DNA of 64,000 nucleotides from Sulfurimonas sp. SAG-AH-194-I05 (GTDB lineage Bacteria > Campylobacterota > Campylobacteria > Campylobacterales > Sulfurimonadaceae): positions 1 to 64,000 of the forward strand of contig NZ_JAEMVA010000003.1 of the NCBI RefSeq assembly GCF_029215955.1, written 5' to 3'. How positions within the stretch are numbered: position 1 is the first letter of the stretch; each line of letters opens with the position of its first letter. The position numbers and the translations under genes are program-made. Below are positions 56,367 to 64,000 of the stretch, one piece after another. A model generated the notes under the pieces. It saw nothing but the letters and a program-made list of their open reading frames with translations. It did no database searches and was not told the origin of the DNA.

Positions 56367-57509
56367 ATGCAAATTGAAAAGATTTCAAGTGATATCAATG
56401 CGAAGAAACTTTTAACAGAAATAGGTGTTGATGGTGGTGGTATAAAAATACTTGCCTCAAAAATGAAAACACATACCTTATACATTCGAGATTTACATGT
56501 GGGGGCTGCAAATATACTCAAACAAGATGCACTCTCAATAGGGGCAGATTTAGCAGTACCAAAGGGTACAGTAACTGCAACAACTTCACATGTAAACTGT
56601 ATACTTATAGCTACGAGTAAACAACTTCAAATACTAAGTAAAAAAGAACTTGCACAACCTTTTGGTTTAAAAGAAGTAGCAAAAAAGCTATCTCAAATTC
56701 TTAAAGTACGAGAGCCTTCACATGTGGATATAATGGGTGTACTTAATGCGAATGAAGATAGCTTTTTTGAAGCAAGTAGGTTTAATGAAAAAAATGCAAT
56801 CATTAAAATAGAAAATATGATAGAAGATGGTGCTAGTATAATCGATATTGGAGGTGTTTCTTCAAGACCGAATGCTCCAATAGTAAGCCCAAAAGAAGAG
56901 CTCAAAAGAGTAGCACCCATTTTAAAGCTTATATATGATAGAAAACTCTATGAAAAGACATGTTTTAGTATAGATTCTTGTACACCAAATGTAATTGCCA
57001 AGGCTCTCGAGAGTGGTTTTAGTATGGTTAATGATATAACTGGACTAAAGAATGATACAGTGTGTAGCTTATGTGCTACGTACAATACTCATGTAGTTAT
57101 TATGCATATGAAGGGAACACCTCAAACGATGCAAGATAATCCACAATATTCACATGTATTAAGTGAGGTATATTCATTTTTAGAACAAAGAATTCAAAAA
57201 GCAGAATCTTTTGGGATAAGTGATATTGTAGTAGATGTAGGGGTAGGTTTTGGAAAGTCTCTTCAAGATAATCTTTCTCTTATTAAAAATTTAGAACATT
57301 TTTCAACTTTAAAAAGAAAGATTTTAGTAGGTGCCTCAAGAAAATCAATGATAAATTTAATAACTCCCTCTTCTACAGAAGAAAGATTAGCGGGGACATT
57401 AACCTTACATTTAGAAGCCCTTAGAAACGGGGCCTCTATACTTCGAGTGCATGACGTAAAAGAACATGCGCAAGCTGTTGCTGTATATAAGGCATTGAAA
57501 AATAAGTAG
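56367..57509 (+). CDS. folP: Dihydropteroate synthase FolP
   Basis: 380 residues, longer than the usual 280. The C-terminal 260 residues are the DHPS barrel: HVDIMGVLNANEDSFFEASR, DIGGVSSRPNAP, SIDSCTPNVIAKAL, and GASRKSMI. The N-terminal 110 residues are an extra domain typical of Campylobacterota FolP. It joins 4-aminobenzoate to a pterin pyrophosphate in folate synthesis and is the sulfonamide target. The usual DSFSDGG motif reads EDSFFEAS here. It overlaps the holB stop region (TAAATG). Confidence 0.93.
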   Translation: MQIEKISSDINAKKLLTEIGVDGGGIKILASKMKTHTLYIRDLHVGAANILKQDALSIGADLAVPKGTVTATTSHVNCILIATSKQLQILSKKELAQPFGLKEVAKKLSQILKVREPSHVDIMGVLNANEDSFFEASRFNEKNAIIKIENMIEDGASIIDIGGVSSRPNAPIVSPKEELKRVAPILKLIYDRKLYEKTCFSIDSCTPNVIAKALESGFSMVNDITGLKNDTVCSLCATYNTHVVIMHMKGTPQTMQDNPQYSHVLSEVYSFLEQRIQKAESFGISDIVVDVGVGFGKSLQDNLSLIKNLEHFSTLKRKILVGASRKSMINLITPSSTEERLAGTLTLHLEALRNGASILRVHDVKEHAQAVAVYKALKNK

Positions 57510-57534
57510 GAGGGCATAAATAAGGTTAAAACCC

Positions 57535-59181
57535 TTAAATCATAATACCCTTAATCATAAAGAATAATAAACCTGCAAGTATTGCAGCAGCTGGAACAGT
57601 AATAATCCATGCAGCGAAGATTTTTTTCATTGCATCTCTTTTTACATACTCAACTTTTTTCGTTTGTTTTAAATGTCTTTTTGTAGATTTTATAAGTTTG
57701 TTTTCTTCACGTCTAAGCTTATAAAGTTCTACTATTCTTTCATACTCTGCTTCAACTTTATTTTCTTTTGCTTCAAGAGTACGAAGCTCTTTTGTATAGG
57801 CTTCAAATGTTGCCTTTTCATCTTCAAGTATTTTCAAGTCATCTTCAATTGTTGATTGAGGAGACGTCAAGTGTAAGTATTCCCGTAAGAAACCCACACC
57901 AAAAACACCACCAATCGCGATATGGGTAGAACTCACAGGAAGTCCAAGTTGCGAAGCGATAATAACAGTAATAGACGCAGCCATAGCAATAGAAAATGCT
58001 CTCATTTGGTCAAGCTCTGTTATTTCTGTACCAACTGTCTTGATAAGCTTAGGACCATAAAGAGCAAGTCCTAGAGCAATACCAAGAGCACCAACACCCA
58101 TAACCCATAAAGGAATTTCAGCCTTAGATGAAATGCCACCGTTAATAACTGCATCGTTAATTGCAGCTAAAGGACCAATAGCATTTGCAACATCATTTGC
58201 ACCATGCGCAAAGCTTAAAAGTGCAGCTGAAAAAATAAGAGGAATAGTGAAGAGTGTGTTTACCGATGCTTTGGTATTTTCCATCATAGTGGCATTTGAT
58301 TTTAGTTTAGCAGTCATTGAAATAAATACAATAATTGCAACAATAAATCCCATAATTAAAGCTGTCATTAAAGTAGGTTTTTTTGTAACTTCTATGGCTA
58401 CTAAAGGAAGAGAATTAAGCAGGTCTAGGATTGATGGCCATATTTTTTTGAGACCTTTAAGTGTGAGGTATGTAACAAATGCCCATGCCATAATCGCTAC
58501 AAAAACAGGTACCCATTTTTTTGCGGCAGCTACTTTATCTTCTTTAAAGACAATAGATTTTTTAATAGAGTAAAGAAATGCAGCAGCAATAATACCACCA
58601 AGAACAGGTGAAATCACCCATGAAGCAGCAATTTTCAACATCGTTCCCCAGTCAACAATACTAAAACCAGCAGCAGCAATTCCAGCACCCATAACACCAC
58701 CAACAATAGAATGTGTTGTAGAAACAGGAGCTTTCATCATCGTTGCAAAGTTAAGCCAAAGAGCAGCAGCTAAAAGAGCCGCCATCATTGCCCAAATAAA
58801 AGGGTCAGCATTACCACCAAAAGCAGAAATATCTATAATTCCCTTTTTGATTGTTTTTACAACTTCACCCCCAGCGATTAAAGCACCAGCTGCTTCAAAA
58901 ATAGCAGCAATTATAATAGCCGTAGTCATCGTAAGTGCTTTAGAACCAACTGCTGGTCCTACGTTGTTAGCAACATCATTAGCACCAATGTTCATTGCCA
59001 TATACGCACCAATAAGGGCAGCTACTGCTAAGAACATATTGTTGGAAATACCCCCATTACTCAAAAAGCTAAATGTTAGTACAGCTACCATAAAAAAGAG
59101 TGCCATACCTAGACGAATAAAGTCTGTACCACTCTCTTTTAACGCTTTTCTCTCAAGTTTATTCATTGTTTGTATTTCCAT
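57535..59181 (-). CDS. pit: Pit-family inorganic phosphate permease
   Basis: 548 residues from the ATG at 59179-59181 (GGAG upstream). Two PHO4-type repeats with GANDVANNVGPAVGSKALT and GANDVANAIGPLAAINDAV each begin a half of about six helices. A long charged coiled coil (about residues 430-515, LEAKENKVEAEYERIVELYK) is inserted before the last helix. It takes up phosphate, or sulfate in some relatives, using an ion gradient. The promoter has a tandem TTGTAA operator that looks like a pho box. Confidence 0.92.
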   Translation of the reverse strand: MEIQTMNKLERKALKESGTDFIRLGMALFFMVAVLTFSFLSNGGISNNMFLAVAALIGAYMAMNIGANDVANNVGPAVGSKALTMTTAIIIAAIFEAAGALIAGGEVVKTIKKGIIDISAFGGNADPFIWAMMAALLAAALWLNFATMMKAPVSTTHSIVGGVMGAGIAAAGFSIVDWGTMLKIAASWVISPVLGGIIAAAFLYSIKKSIVFKEDKVAAAKKWVPVFVAIMAWAFVTYLTLKGLKKIWPSILDLLNSLPLVAIEVTKKPTLMTALIMGFIVAIIVFISMTAKLKSNATMMENTKASVNTLFTIPLIFSAALLSFAHGANDVANAIGPLAAINDAVINGGISSKAEIPLWVMGVGALGIALGLALYGPKLIKTVGTEITELDQMRAFSIAMAASITVIIASQLGLPVSSTHIAIGGVFGVGFLREYLHLTSPQSTIEDDLKILEDEKATFEAYTKELRTLEAKENKVEAEYERIVELYKLRREENKLIKSTKRHLKQTKKVEYVKRDAMKKIFAAWIITVPAAAILAGLLFFMIKGIMI

Positions 59182-59210
59182 GCTGACTCCGCATTTAATT
59201 TTATAGTACA

Positions 59211-59245
59211 ATTATACTCTTATAACGATTACAAGATGATTACAA
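59211..59245 (-). promoter_or_regulatory. pit promoter with tandem TTGTAA (pho-box-like) operator
   Basis: On the minus strand TTGTAATC occurs twice with an 11-bp period (plus 59238-59245 and 59227-59234), then ten bases, then a perfect TATAAT (59211-59216). The layout is that of PhoB-type promoters where direct repeats replace the -35. Fifteen of 19 bases match the tandem element at 13589-13607. Confidence 0.6.
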
Positions 59246-59246
59246 T

Positions 59247-59771
59247 TTACTTTTTAATATATGCTTTGATTATTTCTTGACGTTCTAATGGTCTATCACC
59301 AGGCATTGTCTGAATGCTATTGAGTTTATTAAGTGTTATAAAAGACTCTTTTGTTGCTTGCCCAAAAATAGTATGTCTTCCATTGAGCCAATGTGCTTTT
59401 CCTGTAGTAATAAAAAACTGGCTACCATTCGTATATGGTCCTGCATTTGCCATTGCTAAAACTCCGTATTTATCAAACATTTTACCTTTAAATTCATCTT
59501 TAAATGCTTTTCCCCAAATACTCTCACCACCACGACCACTCTCAGTAGGGTCACCACCTTGAATCATAAAATTTTTAATGATTCTATGAAAAGCAATTTT
59601 GTCATAGTAGCCATTTTTAATATGTGTCATAAAGTTCTCAACTGCTAATGGAGCAACATCAGGGAAAAGCTCTAGTTCGATATTTCCAGCTGTTGTTTCA
59701 AGAACAACATGTGGGTTAGCTTGTAAGTTAAGCGACAAAAGTAATAAAAGCGATAGTAGTATTTTTTTCAA
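59247..59771 (-). CDS. Secreted cyclophilin-type peptidyl-prolyl isomerase
   Basis: 174 residues starting at TTG (AAAGGAAAATAAT before it) with a signal peptide (1-18). The cyclophilin core is clear: FHRIIKNFMIQGGDPTESGR, then MANAGPYTNGSQFFITTG. It is probably periplasmic and is the third peptidyl-prolyl isomerase in this window. It is followed upstream by msrB with one base between. Confidence 0.93.
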   Translation of the reverse strand: MKKILLSLLLLLSLNLQANPHVVLETTAGNIELELFPDVAPLAVENFMTHIKNGYYDKIAFHRIIKNFMIQGGDPTESGRGGESIWGKAFKDEFKGKMFDKYGVLAMANAGPYTNGSQFFITTGKAHWLNGRHTIFGQATKESFITLNKLNSIQTMPGDRPLERQEIIKAYIKK

Positions 59772-59772
59772 A

Positions 59773-60159
59773 TTATTTTCCTTTAAAGTTTAGTGAAACA
59801 GAATTTATGCAGTAACGTAAGCCAGTTGGATCTGGACCATCTGGAAATACATGCCCTAAATGTGCGTCACAAGAGAGACAACGTACTTCAACTCTCGCCA
59901 TACCAATAGAGTCGTCTTTAATCTCTCGTATTGCATCTTCTATCCCTTCGTAATAGCTTGGCCAACCTGTACCTGAGTCAAATTTTGTATCTGATTCAAA
60001 TAGTAGAGCATCACAACATGTACATGTATAAATCCCTTCTTCTGTATTGGTATAATATTTTCCAGAAAATGGAGCTTCTGTTCCTGCTTGACGACATACA
60101 TAAAATTCTTCAGAGCTAAGTTGCTCTTGCCATTCTTTGTTTGTTTTTGTTACTTTCAA
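59773..60159 (-). CDS. msrB: Peptide-methionine (R)-S-oxide reductase MsrB
   Basis: 128 residues, starting at TTG with AAGGA six bases upstream. Zinc-binding CxxC pairs (CTCC and CLSC), the substrate motif [10 protein letters not shown] and the catalytic Cys in [11 protein letters not shown] are all present. It repairs methionine-R-sulfoxide; no signal peptide, so cytoplasmic. Its first 44 bases overlap the end of the helicase-like gene, so the two are co-expressed. Confidence 0.95.
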   Translation of the reverse strand: MKVTKTNKEWQEQLSSEEFYVCRQAGTEAPFSGKYYTNTEEGIYTCTCCDALLFESDTKFDSGTGWPSYYEGIEDAIREIKDDSIGMARVEVRCLSCDAHLGHVFPDGPDPTGLRYCINSVSLNFKGK

Positions 60160-61582
60160 AGTTATTCCTTAGTAAATTTAAATTATCACTCTCATTTTGG
60201 TAAAGTACATAGACACATTCCTGAGATAAATTATAAGCATAGTGTAGCTCATTGACGTTAACAAGATCAATATCTACTAAGATTATGTATTTCTTTTCTA
60301 AAGCATACATTTCTTTATAAGAGGACAATAGAAGACTATTTATATCTTGGTCTATAAAACATTTTTCGCCATCATGAAAAGATATATCTTCTCCAATAAA
60401 ATCCTCCAAATCATCTTTTAATTTGAGTTTACTTGGATTTTCAGCAAGGATTGCTATATCTGTTACATGTACCGTTTTAAGAAGAGAAGAGACTATTTGT
60501 ATAGCTTTAGCATGTGGATTAGACTCCTCATATAAGACACTTCTACTTTTATATGTCTTTACTAAATCATTATTTTGCATATTTTGAGAGTTTTTCACAA
60601 TTATAATTTTGTTTTTTTCTCTCCTCTCTTCTAGTTGAGAAATAAACTCTTCTGTGTAAGATAAATAGTCATCACAAATAATAAGACCTTCAAATTTAGA
60701 ATATTTTTTAACAAAAATTCTAGGAGTTATAATGTTAATTTTAGAAATATCTATTTCAATAAGTGCATATTCGATAGTATCAATAAGCCTCTTTTTAAGA
60801 ATGTCACATGAATATTTTGTTGGTTTTATAATTATAATATTATAATTTGGATTTTTTAGATTTTCTATAATTGCTTTAAGTAAGATTGTACTTGTTTTTC
60901 CTGTATTTGGTAAAGATTCTAAGATTGTATAGTCATCCAATGCTTTATCTATAAAATTTCGCTGTTCTTTTGATGCAAAATGAACAGTTCCTTTGTTATC
61001 TAAAATAGCGTATTGAACAAAAAGTGTAGTAAGTATTTCATTTATATTTGGTAATTTATTCTCAGAGAAAGAAAGATTCTCTAGTTTTGAAAGAATTTTT
61101 TGTTCATCTGTATCATTAAACATAATTTTTTTTGAAGGTAGGAGCGCTTGTATTGAAGTCTCTAAATGATTATATTGATCTTGATTAATATTTTCCATAA
61201 GCAAGAAGTTAGAAATAGGAAGAATACTTTTATGCTTAATTTCGTTACATTTACGTTCTATAAAATGATGGGCTTGGTCAAATGCCAAATTACTGTTGTT
61301 TGAATCTACATTTTTTGCTTTTTCAATTTTCGAATTTTTCAAATCATCGTACGACCAATCTTTATGCTCAAAAAGAAATATACCACGTTTTTCATCTAAA
61401 ATTATGAGTGGTAAAAATATTTTTTTTGCGTGATGGTACAGAATGATGTTTTCAAAAAGATGAAAATGTGGAATTACTTGTACCACGGCATAGAGTTTTT
61501 TTAAAAGTAATGATTCAGGTAATAGGAGAGTTTTTTTTGATTGTTTCTTAAAAAGTGATGTAAATGATGTTAGTATACTCAT
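60116..61582 (-). CDS. Degenerate superfamily I helicase-like protein with a NERD-like N-terminus
   Basis: 488 residues. The N-terminal 110 residues contain [16 protein letters not shown], like the NERD nuclease-related core. A Q-motif-like FASKEQRNF (202-210), Walker A LPNTGKTS (224-231) and Walker B LIICDD (300-305) follow. The C-terminal part ([18 protein letters not shown]) aligns with UvrD motif VI but lacks its arginine, so helicase activity is doubtful while ATP binding is likely. It overlaps msrB by 44 bases. The role is unknown. Confidence 0.6.
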   Translation of the reverse strand: MSILTSFTSLFKKQSKKTLLLPESLLLKKLYAVVQVIPHFHLFENIILYHHAKKIFLPLIILDEKRGIFLFEHKDWSYDDLKNSKIEKAKNVDSNNSNLAFDQAHHFIERKCNEIKHKSILPISNFLLMENINQDQYNHLETSIQALLPSKKIMFNDTDEQKILSKLENLSFSENKLPNINEILTTLFVQYAILDNKGTVHFASKEQRNFIDKALDDYTILESLPNTGKTSTILLKAIIENLKNPNYNIIIIKPTKYSCDILKKRLIDTIEYALIEIDISKINIITPRIFVKKYSKFEGLIICDDYLSYTEEFISQLEERREKNKIIIVKNSQNMQNNDLVKTYKSRSVLYEESNPHAKAIQIVSSLLKTVHVTDIAILAENPSKLKLKDDLEDFIGEDISFHDGEKCFIDQDINSLLLSSYKEMYALEKKYIILVDIDLVNVNELHYAYNLSQECVYVLYQNESDNLNLLRNNFESNKNKQRMARAT

Positions 61583-61628
61583 TTAGTGCTCAATAGTATA
61601 CTGACCCAAAGGGTCAATATAAAATGTA

Positions 61629-61913
61629 TTATTTACCAGCTGCAACACGGTCTTTAAGACCTTTACCAGCTTTAAATTTAGGAACCATTTTGTCCTGAGT
61701 TGTATAAGTTTTATCAGTTCCTGGAACTTTACCACTTTTACCTTTTTGCAAAGCTGCGGTAAAACTACCAAAACCAACTAAAGATACATCTTCTTTTTTC
61801 ACTAGTGCCGATGTAATAGCTTCTGTAAATGCTGCGATTGCTTTTTCTGCTTCAACTTTAGTTTTGTAGTCACCACTTGTTTGTACTAATTCAACGAATT
61901 GTGCTTTATTCAT
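61629..61913 (-). CDS. hup: HU-family DNA-binding protein
   Basis: 94 residues with the complete HU fold: FVELVQTSGDYKTKVEAEKA, VSLVGFGSFTAALQKGKSGK, then PGTDKTYTTQDKMVPKFKAG and GKGLKDRVAAGK. The usual GRNP arm tip is replaced by SGKVPGTDK, a variant seen in this phylum. It bends and compacts DNA. AAGGGTATTTT precedes the ATG. It lies upstream of the helicase-like gene in the same direction. Confidence 0.95.
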   Translation of the reverse strand: MNKAQFVELVQTSGDYKTKVEAEKAIAAFTEAITSALVKKEDVSLVGFGSFTAALQKGKSGKVPGTDKTYTTQDKMVPKFKAGKGLKDRVAAGK

Positions 61914-62009
61914 AAAATACCCTTGGATTCATAAAGATTTCCGAAATTATCTACTTTGAAACGGAAAGACCGTTATGATGAAATAATTCAGCTGTAGACA
62001 CTTTATAAT

Positions 62010-62243
62010 TTATTTGCTTAAAAATTTCTTCTTTTTAATATAAAAGCGTATTAAATTAACAAAACTTTTCGATTTGAAGCCATGTAGCAAATGATTTAAA
62101 TGCTTTTTTAAGAAAAGATTGTTTTTATCTGGAATAATTAAAGGTAATATTTCTTTCATTTTTCCAAATTTTCTATTATTCGTATGTATTGATAAAAATA
62201 CGTCATCTAAAGCTTCTCTCTCTCTTTGGGATAAAACACTCAT
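62010..62243 (-). CDS. Small basic hypothetical protein (77 aa)
   Basis: Begins SVLSQREREALDDVFLSIHT and ends in a Lys/Phe-rich basic tail. It is mostly helical, no signal peptide. The ATG follows the stop of the HTH gene directly, so the two are a translationally linked pair. No family is recognised; nucleic-acid binding is possible from the charge. Confidence 0.6.
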   Translation of the reverse strand: MSVLSQREREALDDVFLSIHTNNRKFGKMKEILPLIIPDKNNLFLKKHLNHLLHGFKSKSFVNLIRFYIKKKKFLSK

Positions 62244-62486
62244 TTAATGATCCTCTAAACGATTGATTTTTCGTACAGTACGGATAACCTCATCATCATC
62301 TAGTTTCCCTAACATCTTCATAACTACGCTAGCAGCTTGAGGCTTTGCACGACCCAGTTTCCAGTCTTGGTATGTTCGCATAGATATTCCTAGTGATAAA
62401 GACATCTCTTTGAGAGAGATTTTTTTACCATTTTTTTGAGATTCTAAAGAGTTATGAAGAATATTAAATACATCATCAATTTTCAT
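62244..62486 (-). CDS. Small helix-turn-helix regulator (80 aa)
   Basis: Residues 22-50 (ISLKEMSLSLGISMRTYQDW, then KLGRAKPQ) are an XRE-type helix-turn-helix, in which the second helix begins at Ser-Met-Arg-Thr. The N-terminal helix may dimerise. It is probably a local transcription factor. Its upstream region carries the 21-bp phased repeat array and a palindrome, likely its own operators. It is followed at once by a small basic protein gene. Confidence 0.68.
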   Translation of the reverse strand: MKIDDVFNILHNSLESQKNGKKISLKEMSLSLGISMRTYQDWKLGRAKPQAASVVMKMLGKLDDDEVIRTVRKINRLEDH

Positions 62487-62494
62487 GGATGTAT

Positions 62495-62595
62495 TATACG
62501 GAATATATTCTTAATAATACATTATAATTTATTATAAATACAGTATAAGTTATATTAACTACACAAATAAGTAGTAAAAATACATTATAACTTAT
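62495..62595. repeat. 21-bp phased direct-repeat array before the HTH gene
   Basis: A 17-base unit, AATACA(T/G)TATAANTTAT, occurs exactly at 62516, 62537 and 62579. Degenerate copies fall in phase at 62495 (about 11/16) and 62558 (about 10/16), so all five starts are 21 bp apart, two helical turns. The unit contains TATAAT on the other strand. It looks like a cooperative operator or an iteron set. Confidence 0.65.
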
Positions 62596-62602
62596 TTATA
62601 AC

Positions 62603-62614
62603 ACGGTTAACCGT
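62603..62614. promoter_or_regulatory. Perfect 12-bp palindrome ACGGTTAACCGT
   Basis: A G+C-richer palindrome in very AT-rich DNA, eight bases beyond the last repeat of the array. It is a likely binding site for a dimeric regulator, possibly the HTH protein at 62244-62486. Confidence 0.5.
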
Positions 62615-62659
62615 ATATTTTAAGGATACTCATAGATATTTGTTTATTATTGTAAAAAA

Positions 62660-63394
62660 TTAAATAGTGCGAAGAGTTTTTAAATTTACAGGGTGTAGGA
62701 TTAGAAAATCTTTAGTAAATTCAAGGGAGAATGGTTTGTATTCTTGGTTTTGTTCTGGAGTATAAGAAATAACTTGATCCTCTTGTGTCACAAAAGAAAG
62801 TACATTTGCCTTCATTATTTTTTTTGTAATACTTATTTTTGCACTGTGCACTGAATTTTTTATTTCTTTTTCTTCATTTTTCAAGTGTTTGAGTTCATCT
62901 TCTATATCATCTTGTGTATCTAAATTCTCTTCCTGTGCTTGAAGAAGTAACTTTTCTAAGTCTTCAACATCTTCATTGATAAGTTCAAGTTTACTTATAA
63001 GAATTGGTACTTGTTTGTAGTCTATAGTCAAAACGTTATTTAGCCCATGTATGTGTTCTATTATAATAAATTTTGAAGCACAAACTTTTATATTGCTATT
63101 GAGGTTCTTTATTTTTACACTTTGCGCATAAATTGATCCACTCTTACACGTATCAATAACAGCATGTGAGGCATGAATTTCTCCACCATCTAAAAGTGTT
63201 ACATTTGCATTATGGCAACGCAGGAGACCTTGATGGGTAAAAATAGTAGCATTTTTTACATATTGTGTAGAGCCAGCATGTGTTGTGCCTTCAACTTTTA
63301 AGTCAATAGCATCAATAATAGTTTGCGTGTGTACGTCACCTATAATATGGATATTATCAGATATAAGTTCTTCATTTTCTTGTAATTCTAGCAT
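62660..63394 (-). CDS. DUF342/FapA-like polymer-forming protein
   Basis: 244 residues. Residues 1-125 are short repeating strands with a regular pattern (NIHIIGDVHTQTIIDAIDLK, GEIHASHAVIDTCKSGSIYA), as in the right-handed beta-helix of DUF342/FapA or bactofilin-like proteins. A coiled coil (about 130-195, LELINEDVEDLEKLLLQAQE) and a small beta C-terminus follow. Such proteins act in cell-surface or flagellar placement; the exact role is unknown. It starts at the base next to the upstream gene's stop codon, so the two are coupled. Confidence 0.6.
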   Translation of the reverse strand: MLELQENEELISDNIHIIGDVHTQTIIDAIDLKVEGTTHAGSTQYVKNATIFTHQGLLRCHNANVTLLDGGEIHASHAVIDTCKSGSIYAQSVKIKNLNSNIKVCASKFIIIEHIHGLNNVLTIDYKQVPILISKLELINEDVEDLEKLLLQAQEENLDTQDDIEDELKHLKNEEKEIKNSVHSAKISITKKIMKANVLSFVTQEDQVISYTPEQNQEYKPFSLEFTKDFLILHPVNLKTLRTI

Positions 63395-64000
63395 TTAGTA
63401 CTCTAAAAGATCACTATAATCATATTTTGAAAAATCAAGATAAATATTGCCATTTTGTTTTATAAGCCTCACATCACTATCTTCTATAGCTAAAAATCTT
63501 TTTTTGATGATTTTTCTCTGGTAAGATTTTAAGTCAAGTGTCCTAATGTAGGTTTTAAGTTCTATTATTTTTCCTGTTTGTGTTGCTTCGATACTCGGAT
63601 TAACTGTTGTTACTGCTTCAACATCTTGAATATTATTTTGAGGAGTATTAAGTAAAAGTTTTGTATTTATAAGTTCTAATATATTTTTAAGTTGCTCATC
63701 CTTTGAACTATATACATGTTCAATTTTTTGCATTTCATCACGAAGCATTTGTTCTTTGTCATCAATAAGTTTATCGATTTTAGTCTCAAGCTGAATAATT
63801 TTTTCTTTAAGTTGTTGATTTTCTCTTTGGTAAAGTGCAAGTACAGATGCTACAGTTGTTTTTTGTTTGATTATATTAGGCTCATTGGGTGTTGTTACTT
63901 TACGCGTTGTACTCGTACTTATGATTATATATGTTGTACCATTCTCTGTAATATAATTTAATTTTTTAGCTCTAAGTCTTGAATGAATCATTTCTTTAGA
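63395..64000 (-). CDS. Coiled-coil protein with a probable HTH N-terminus, 5' end beyond the window
   Basis: At least 201 residues in frame to the right edge. The ATG at 63991 has no spaced ribosome-binding site, and the residues before it (SKE) join it into SKEMIHSRLRAKKLNYI, which looks like the recognition helix of a DNA-binding domain, so the true start is probably outside. A coiled coil follows (about 50-110 from that Met, ENQQLKEKIIQLETKIDKLI), then a basic segment. Function unknown; it is coupled to the DUF342-like gene. Confidence 0.6.
   Translation of the reverse strand, partial: SKEMIHSRLRAKKLNYITENGTTYIIISTSTTRKVTTPNEPNIIKQKTTVASVLALYQRENQQLKEKIIQLETKIDKLIDDKEQMLRDEMQKIEHVYSSKDEQLKNILELINTKLLLNTPQNNIQDVEAVTTVNPSIEATQTGKIIELKTYIRTLDLKSYQRKIIKKRFLAIEDSDVRLIKQNGNIYLDFSKYDYSDLLEY

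Noticed and set aside
61583-61777. 64-codon frame overlapping the hup gene
   Set aside because: It is the HU gene read in another frame; the HU frame is fully conserved and has a ribosome-binding site.

Overview
The window is AT-rich chromosomal DNA (about one third G+C by eye) from a free-living member of the Campylobacterota, most like Sulfurimonas. The main reasons are the rppH-lysC-hobA-holB-folP gene order known from Helicobacter and relatives, with hobA found only in this phylum, the cbpA-hspR heat-shock pair, System II (CcsBA) cytochrome maturation, and a polysulfide-reductase-type molybdoenzyme. Almost all of the DNA codes for protein. I saw no rRNA, tRNA, CRISPR array, insertion sequence or prophage.

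Layout. Positions 1-341 hold the first codons of a gene running off the left edge and a 46-codon acidic ORF. Positions 342-7775 are a leftward block: a lone oligopeptide-type permease, late flagellar genes (flgK, flgN-like, flgM, flgJ, flgI), rsmD, a degenerate receiver domain, a DnaQ-like exonuclease and two unknowns. murA, hspR/cbpA, purH, pfkA, a small secreted protein, a DUF302 protein, purL, a Gre factor, an HDOD protein, rnr, holA, ilvC and a NYN-like protein follow to 23.5 kb. From 23.5 to 31.2 kb lies a leftward block: ruvX, mnmE, jag, yidC, yidD, rnpA, rpmH, then clpB. From 31.4 to 38.7 kb is mixed housekeeping (nitroreductase, PLP enzyme, PpiC foldase, nth, cmoA, fbaA, hemW).

The most distinctive region is 38.8-53.4 kb, all rightward: a PsrABC-type complex (Tat molybdoprotein, four-cluster FeS protein, NrfD-like membrane subunit) translationally coupled to an amino-acid permease; then a secreted heptaheme cytochrome c with a cysteine-containing N-terminal domain, two paralogous secreted MORN/YwqK-like proteins, a PpiC foldase, a secreted OB-fold-like protein, a small secreted protein and a fused CcsBA haem lyase. 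In parts list it resembles the mcc sulfite-reductase cluster of Wolinella, but the cytochrome lacks the MccA haem signature. I regard it as the best candidate for an undescribed respiratory system here.

The right end carries rppH-lysC-hobA-holB-folP, a Pit transporter, a secreted cyclophilin, msrB, a degenerate NERD/helicase-like protein, HU, a small HTH gene preceded by a 21-bp phased repeat array, and a polymer-forming-like/coiled-coil pair cut by the window edge.

Regulatory signals that agree with the gene content: HAIR-like (HspR) operators with sigma-70 promoters at both cbpA-hspR and clpB; a FliA-type -10 before flgM; and a shared tandem TTGTAA operator (11-bp period) at the pit promoter and at a small secreted-protein gene. 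Across the whole window the word CCACATG is strongly over-represented (33 copies counted by eye), and an inverted pair of it forms the ilvC terminator, a pattern like that of DNA uptake sequences in other bacteria.
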